Assembly (NCBI GenBank): GCA_030604545.1
Contig: JAUVVS010000159.1
Location: 1 to 5,734 of the forward strand
Direction: 5' to 3'
Length of the DNA stretch: 5,734 nucleotides
Source of the DNA: Deltaproteobacteria bacterium
Lineage (GTDB): Bacteria; Desulfobacterota; Desulfobacteria; Desulfobacterales; JAUVVS01
Made by a program: the position numbers and the translations under genes. The notes under the pieces were generated by a model. It was not told where the DNA came from. It searched no databases and saw only the letters and a program-made list of their open reading frames with translations. Shown here piece by piece: positions 5,723 to 5,734 of the stretch (within the stretch, counting starts at the first letter, position 1; each line of letters begins with the position of its first letter).

Positions 5723-5734
5723 GAAAAGGTTGCC

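Overview
The window looks like bacterial chromosome of moderate-to-low GC from a sulfate-reducer-type lineage (Desulfobacterota, the former deltaproteobacteria). This is inference. It rests mainly on the elongation factor G, which reads as the spdEFG1 / mitochondrial-EF-G1 type known from spirochaetes, planctomycetes and deltaproteobacteria, and on intergenic gaps filled with short 7-8 bp periodic repeats. I see no transposase, integrase, phage gene, CRISPR array or RNA gene.

Layout, left to right. Bases 1-294 (+) are the C-terminal end of an alpha/beta hydrolase cut by the window edge. It converges across a repeat-containing gap on a run of four minus-strand genes. In transcription order (right to left) these are: a CelD/BcsL-type GNAT acetyltransferase (4606-5601), a stand-alone Smr-domain protein (3539-4246), the EF-G gene (1212-3296) and an orphan RecA/KaiC-like P-loop ATPase (414-1115). 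The gaps between the minus-strand genes are 359, 242 and 96 bases, so this is not one tight operon. The acetyltransferase, smr and EF-G genes each have a candidate promoter of their own. The ATPase may be read from the EF-G transcript.

The best regulatory signal is in front of the EF-G gene. A near-consensus sigma-70-type promoter (TTGACA, 16 bp, TATATT) is followed by a perfect 10-bp hairpin with a U-run, then about 52 bases, then the ribosome binding site and ATG. A terminator-like hairpin inside the leader of a translation-factor gene suggests attenuation. The leader also holds short segments that could pair alternatively with the hairpin.

Functionally, EF-G (translocation) and the Smr protein (a family that includes ribosome-collision nucleases) could both bear on translation, but their adjacency is only suggestive. 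The acetyltransferase probably modifies an exported or cell-surface product. The ATPase has an intact nucleotide-binding core and no assignable role. I found no clear new multi-gene system. The candidates for something undescribed are the EF-G leader, the orphan ATPase and the family of periodic intergenic repeats.
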